A stretch of DNA of 8,903 nt from JANXVV01 sp038230975 (lineage in GTDB: Bacteria; Planctomycetota; Phycisphaerae; Tepidisphaerales; Tepidisphaeraceae), in NCBI GenBank assembly GCA_038230975.1, contig JBBRMF010000219.1, positions 1 through 8,903 of the forward strand, written 5' to 3'. Shown one piece after another: positions 6,272 through 8,903 of this stretch; the first letter of the stretch is position 1; each line of letters opens with the position of its first letter. The notes below the pieces were generated by a model, which made no database searches, had not been told where the DNA came from, and worked only from the letters and a program-made list of their open reading frames with translations. The translations under genes and the position numbers were made by a program.

Positions 6272-6733
6272 GGCACCTTTTCTTCACTTGCTAATGACGC
6301 TGGTATTGCCGGGAGAGAACTAGGATCGCTACAAGGCGCAATCAGTCACCTGGACGGCGTCTTATTTGAAACGGAGGCATTACAGGCGCTAGGTATTACG
6401 GCGGCGAACGACTTCAATATGACCACTCAGACAACAAAAGGCATCGTAAGCACTGTTCCGGATTTGTCACCACGGTTAATGCGAGGAATCGGAGACATCA
6501 AAAATGTCAAAAACATTGACATGACATCTCAACTACGTGCACAGACAACTATCGCTAATGTCGAGCAAATTCCGTTCACGTTGATAATTGGCCCGAAGAC
6601 CGAAACTATTGCCAAATCGTTACAAGATGCGGTGCGTGATTCCAACGGCACTATCGCCGAATTTAATCCAGTCACGGGTCTCTTTAGTCCGGTAACAATT
6701 CCTTCGAATTCGATCCACATAGTTAGAAATTGA
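6161..6733 (+). CDS. Orphan polymorphic-toxin C-terminal domain, PD-(D/E)XK nuclease type (Tox-REase-like)
   Basis: 190 residues from a GTG inside the repeat. Residues 1 to about 38 are translated repeat sequence and look accidental. From about 41 the protein resembles the C-terminal tip of bacterial polymorphic toxins: AGRELGSLQGAISHLDG, then FETEALQALGI, TKGIVSTVPDL, GDIKNVKNIDMTSQLRAQ, FTLIIGPKTETIAKSLQDAV, and a final NGTIAEFNPVTGLFSP. Pro100-Asp101, then Asp112-Ile-Lys114 fit the PD-(D/E)XK nuclease pattern, with Glu70 or Glu72 on a preceding helix. The best match I recall is the restriction-endonuclease-fold toxins (Tox-REase-7 type). If active it would cut nucleic acid. The secretion, Rhs or other delivery part normally upstream is missing, so this is a displaced or decayed tip. 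The probable immunity gene starts seven bases after the stop. Confidence 0.6.
   Translation: MAGTSFYCRHCEKISPSFISRYSKSIYKNGGWHLFFTGTFSSLANDAGIAGRELGSLQGAISHLDGVLFETEALQALGITAANDFNMTTQTTKGIVSTVPDLSPRLMRGIGDIKNVKNIDMTSQLRAQTTIANVEQIPFTLIIGPKTETIAKSLQDAVRDSNGTIAEFNPVTGLFSPVTIPSNSIHIVRN
6254..6287 (+). repeat. 17-base tandem duplication at the repeat/toxin junction
   Basis: TGGCACCTTTTCTTCAC occurs twice in a row, at 6254-6270 and 6271-6287. The first copy is the end of the 131-base repeat. The other 131-base copy has a single one. The extra 17 bases shift the frame, and the repeat-derived reading frame joins the toxin frame only with the duplication present. Confidence 0.85.
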
Positions 6734-6736
6734 GGA
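6731..6736 (+). promoter_or_regulatory. Shine-Dalgarno of the immunity gene overlapping the toxin stop codon
   Basis: TGAGGA at 6731-6736 contains the toxin stop codon TGA and lies four bases before the ATG at 6741. This overlap suggests coupled translation of the two genes. Confidence 0.65.
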
Positions 6737-6740
6737 AAAT

Positions 6741-7565
6741 ATGCGTGACAGTCGAACGCTCTGCCTGATTACATCAGCCCCGATGCGCACATCAGAGGCG
6801 GGAATTGCATTCTTTCGTCATCTTTGCGCGGGATGGCCATCACTAGCACCGTCGCTATATGGTTTATTTGAACCTGCGGTTGAACACTTCGAAATTGAGC
6901 GAATCGAATCTTTTGTGACTGAGGTGTGGAGGGATACGGGGATGGTTTGGTCACGCCAGGAGCCAAAGAGTGAAGGAATGGTTCGAATCGGCATGCCATG
7001 GAGCCATAGCAAAATGAATATCGAGGTTTCGGACTTCTCAATCGATGATAAAGTCTTGCGATCTTTTTTAGAGGCTGAGTCGGTGAGGATAAATGCGGAC
7101 TTTGCATATATCCACTACTTTACGGAAGAGCAGTCGATATCCGTGGCGGATCATGACACGACAAAAGCTCTTTGGTTGGGTCCACCAACACATGAACTAG
7201 AGAAATATATCCCGGAAATTGCTTGGACGACCGTATTTGGGAAGCCGTATATTGATCTGTTTGGCCGAGCAAAACTTCTTTCTTCACCATGTCATTCCGT
7301 GCGTGAACTCGCGGACAATCAGATTTTGCTTGAGCTTACGGCGCGTTCGGATGATTTGCGGCGTGATTTTTCAGGATTTGAAGCTGTGCGCGTTCGCGTA
7401 AAGGAGCACTTAGGTACGGACGCATTTTTTAACATTCAAAAGGGTGTTTACGGTGAGTATCGTGTTCCGAAATTTTCCTTGGAAAAGCGTACCAGACTAA
7501 GCATGCAGGAACAACTCAAACTGAGCTTAGAGCGACCAGCAAATCCCAATACGCCCATAGACTAA
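6741..7565 (+). CDS. Probable immunity protein for the adjacent nuclease toxin (Imm52-like)
   Basis: A complete 274-residue protein with no signal peptide or membrane segment, expected to be cytoplasmic. The N-terminal half is mixed, with Trp- and Phe-rich stretches. The most family-like part is the C-terminal half: LWLGPPTHELEKYIPEIAW (144-162), VFGKPYIDLFGRAKLLSSP (165-183), then VRELADNQILLELT (187-200). These resemble immunity proteins encoded directly after restriction-endonuclease-fold toxins in polymorphic toxin loci. I recall the Imm52 group as the closest, from memory and not from a search. The start has a Shine-Dalgarno overlapping the toxin stop. Base and codon use appear more AT-rich than in infC or the DUF2126 gene, consistent with transfer. 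The gene is uninterrupted although the toxin has lost its delivery part. Confidence 0.65.
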   Translation: MRDSRTLCLITSAPMRTSEAGIAFFRHLCAGWPSLAPSLYGLFEPAVEHFEIERIESFVTEVWRDTGMVWSRQEPKSEGMVRIGMPWSHSKMNIEVSDFSIDDKVLRSFLEAESVRINADFAYIHYFTEEQSISVADHDTTKALWLGPPTHELEKYIPEIAWTTVFGKPYIDLFGRAKLLSSPCHSVRELADNQILLELTARSDDLRRDFSGFEAVRVRVKEHLGTDAFFNIQKGVYGEYRVPKFSLEKRTRLSMQEQLKLSLERPANPNTPID

Positions 7566-7617
7566 AACCATTCATTTGAATTTATCCATCATGACGACGC
7601 CCGGCGGCATCACGGCA

Positions 7618-7733
7618 TAAGAAAAGGTGCCAGCCACATTTATCATAATAACTTATAGAATATACACTTGTGTGATGCATTAGACATAGCAGCCTGCTTC
7701 ATTCATCGTAAACGTGGCTGGCACCTTTTATTA
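7618..7733. mobile_element. MITE-like element with terminal inverted repeats
   Basis: AAAAGGTGCCAGCCAC at 7622-7637 is the exact reverse complement of GTGGCTGGCACCTTTT at 7714-7729. The similarity extends outwards to TAA/TTA at 7618-7620 and 7731-7733. The 76-base interior is AT-rich and has no coding capacity. Small size, terminal inverted repeats and no transposase fit a non-autonomous element. The terminal motif also occurs at the right-hand end of both 131-base repeats. Because the stem ends in a T-rich tail, it could also end the toxin/immunity transcript. Confidence 0.65.
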
Positions 7734-7736
7734 CTT

Positions 7737-7867
7737 TATGAAGACTCCTGCCAAAGGTGGCCGGCACCTCGTTTTATTGCCGTCACTGCGATAAAATATC
7801 GCCATCATTCATAAGTCGTTATTCACAATCAATTTATAATAATGGTGGCTGGCACCTTTTCTTCACT
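7737..7867 (+). repeat. 131-base direct repeat, right copy
   Basis: Matches 6141-6271 at 127 of 131 positions with no gap. It begins three bases after the MITE-like element. The frame starting at the GTG at 7757 gives nearly the same peptide as the toxin N-terminus (MAGTSFYCRHC), but all three differences within that frame change the amino acid, so the repeat is not maintained as coding sequence. Confidence 0.9.
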
Positions 7868-7954
7868 CTTTTGATTTTACCTACGAATCCAAAGCGGTTG
7901 AAGAACCGGCTCGCCGGAGCGTCTTCTCCGTCGGGAGCGTCGTCATAGCCAGTC

Positions 7955-8903
7955 TCAAGAAGCGTCCAGGGTCGCTCGTAACCCGTTCAGAAGCTTCATC
8001 AAGGCGTCGTAGTCGACCGGTTTGACCAGGTGGGCGTCGAACCCGGCAGCCATGGACTTATCGCGGTCCTCATCCTGTCCCCATCCGGTCAAGGCAATCA
8101 ACATCATGCGCTTTCCAGACGCCTGTTCTCGTATTTTGCGGCAGGCATCATAGCCGTTCATCTTTGGAAGACCGATGTCGAGCAGCACCACGTCGGGCAG
8201 GAATGTCGCCGCCGCCTCAACCGCTTCCAGGCCATCGTAGGCTTTGTGCGTTTTGTCGCCCTTCAGTTCCAACAACTTCGCCAGCGACTTGGCCGAGTCA
8301 AGGTTGTCATCGACCACGAGGATGCGGAGGGGGCTCTTCGTCGTCGGTTGGCTGACGGTCGGCGCGGGCGGCGGCAATTGGGGCGGTTCAGCCATGATCG
8401 GCAGACGCACCACAAACTCACTTCCATGCCCGAGACCGGCACTGTTGACTTCCAACGTGCCATCGTGCAGCTCCACCAGGCTTTTCACGAGCGTCAGGCC
8501 GATCCCCAAGCCGCTGACCGAACGCTCCAGCGAAGTATCGATCTGCACGAACATCTGGAAGATGCGTGAAAGCTGGTGGTCGGCGATGCCGATGCCGTTG
8601 TCACGCAATCGGATCACCGCTTGGTCGCCCTCGCGCACGACGTTGAGGGACACCTTGCCGCCCCTGTCAGTGTACTTACAGGCGTTGTTGAGGAGATTGC
8701 CCAACACCTGGGCCAGCCGGGTCGGGTCGGTATTCAGATAGATCGGTTTCGACGGCAGCATGACGGTTAATACATGGTCCATGCTCTCGCACTGCGGCCT
8801 GTTGGCTTCGACGGCGTGGTGGATCGCGGATGCCAGTTCGATCCGCTCCCTCCGAAGCGCGATCTTTCCGCGGCTGATGCGGCTCACGTCGAGCAAGTCA
8901 TCC
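7955..8903 (-). CDS. Hybrid sensor histidine kinase, C-terminal part (HATPase and receiver domains)
   Basis: A partial gene: the frame is open through the right edge, so the start, any sensor domain and the phosphorylated His of the HisKA domain are outside. The first residues, DDLLDVSRISRGKI, are the end of the HisKA helical pair. Numbering Leu8896 as 1, the HATPase domain follows with the N box QVLGNLLNNACKYTDRGG (63-80), the G1 box DNGIGI (99-104) and the G2 box GLGIGL (129-134). A Pro-rich linker at 171-189 leads to a receiver domain: LVVDDN with acidic Asp196-Asp197, phosphoacceptor Asp240 in VVLLDIGLPKMNG, Thr270, and Lys292 in HLVKPVD. All key residues are present, so the protein should autophosphorylate and relay phosphate to its own receiver. 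Its signal and output cannot be told from here. Confidence 0.93.
   Translation of the reverse strand, partial: DDLLDVSRISRGKIALRRERIELASAIHHAVEANRPQCESMDHVLTVMLPSKPIYLNTDPTRLAQVLGNLLNNACKYTDRGGKVSLNVVREGDQAVIRLRDNGIGIADHQLSRIFQMFVQIDTSLERSVSGLGIGLTLVKSLVELHDGTLEVNSAGLGHGSEFVVRLPIMAEPPQLPPPAPTVSQPTTKSPLRILVVDDNLDSAKSLAKLLELKGDKTHKAYDGLEAVEAAATFLPDVVLLDIGLPKMNGYDACRKIREQASGKRMMLIALTGWGQDEDRDKSMAAGFDAHLVKPVDYDALMKLLNGLRATLDAS

Noticed and set aside
6141..7867. Integron gene cassette with attC sites
   Set aside because: The 131-base repeats lack recognisable 5' RYYYAAC and 3' GTTRRRY core sites at their ends and no integrase is present.
6141..7867. CRISPR array
   Set aside because: Only two long direct copies separated by about 1.5 kb of coding sequence; no short regular repeats and spacers.
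7757..7948. Plus-strand open frame of 63 codons after the right repeat
   Set aside because: It begins with the same repeat-encoded peptide as the toxin frame and then runs into unrelated sequence without a recognisable domain.
7868..7954. Coding-like GC-rich segment between the right repeat and the histidine kinase
   Set aside because: Both strands can be read as plausible short peptides (minus: DDAPDGEDAPASRFFNRFGF; plus: FDFTYESKAVEEPARRSVFS) but it is too short to decide and has no start or family match.

Overview
The window looks like a chromosome segment from a GC-rich planctomycete-like bacterium. The reasons are the kinds of proteins present, an IF-3 with a long Ala/Pro-rich tail, a fragment of a large secreted beta-repeat protein, and several kinds of dispersed hairpin repeat between genes. 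This placement rests on family knowledge and general appearance, not on a search.

Left part (1-4169, minus strand): a two-gene amidoligase/transglutaminase locus. A complete gene encodes a transglutaminase-like domain fused to a DUF2126 domain. It is followed by the first 90 codons of a circularly permuted ATP-grasp protein (COG2308 type) that runs off the window. The 256-base gap between them holds a pair of inverted REP-like hairpins and a good promoter candidate for the second gene. The two genes probably act together in making or cleaving an unknown peptide or amide product.

Middle (4170-5391, plus strand): a cluster of three hairpins, a featureless leader, and infC (translation initiation factor IF-3). 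infC most likely starts at an ATT codon behind a GGAG Shine-Dalgarno and ends at a strong intrinsic terminator. rpmI and rplT do not follow it.

Right of this (5392-7954) is an accessory, repeat-rich region that is more AT-rich by eye. It holds a REP-like inverted pair lying in a decayed surface-protein fragment. It then holds a two-gene module inside two direct copies of a 131-base repeat (127/131 identical). The first gene is an orphan C-terminal toxin domain with a PD-(D/E)XK nuclease pattern, and the second a probable immunity protein. The toxin reading frame takes its start codon and about 40 N-terminal residues from the repeat. A MITE-like element with near-perfect terminal inverted repeats lies just after the immunity gene. 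This module is the most interesting item in the window.

Right edge (7955-8903, minus strand): the C-terminal part of a hybrid histidine kinase, with HATPase and receiver domains, whose N-terminus lies outside the window.
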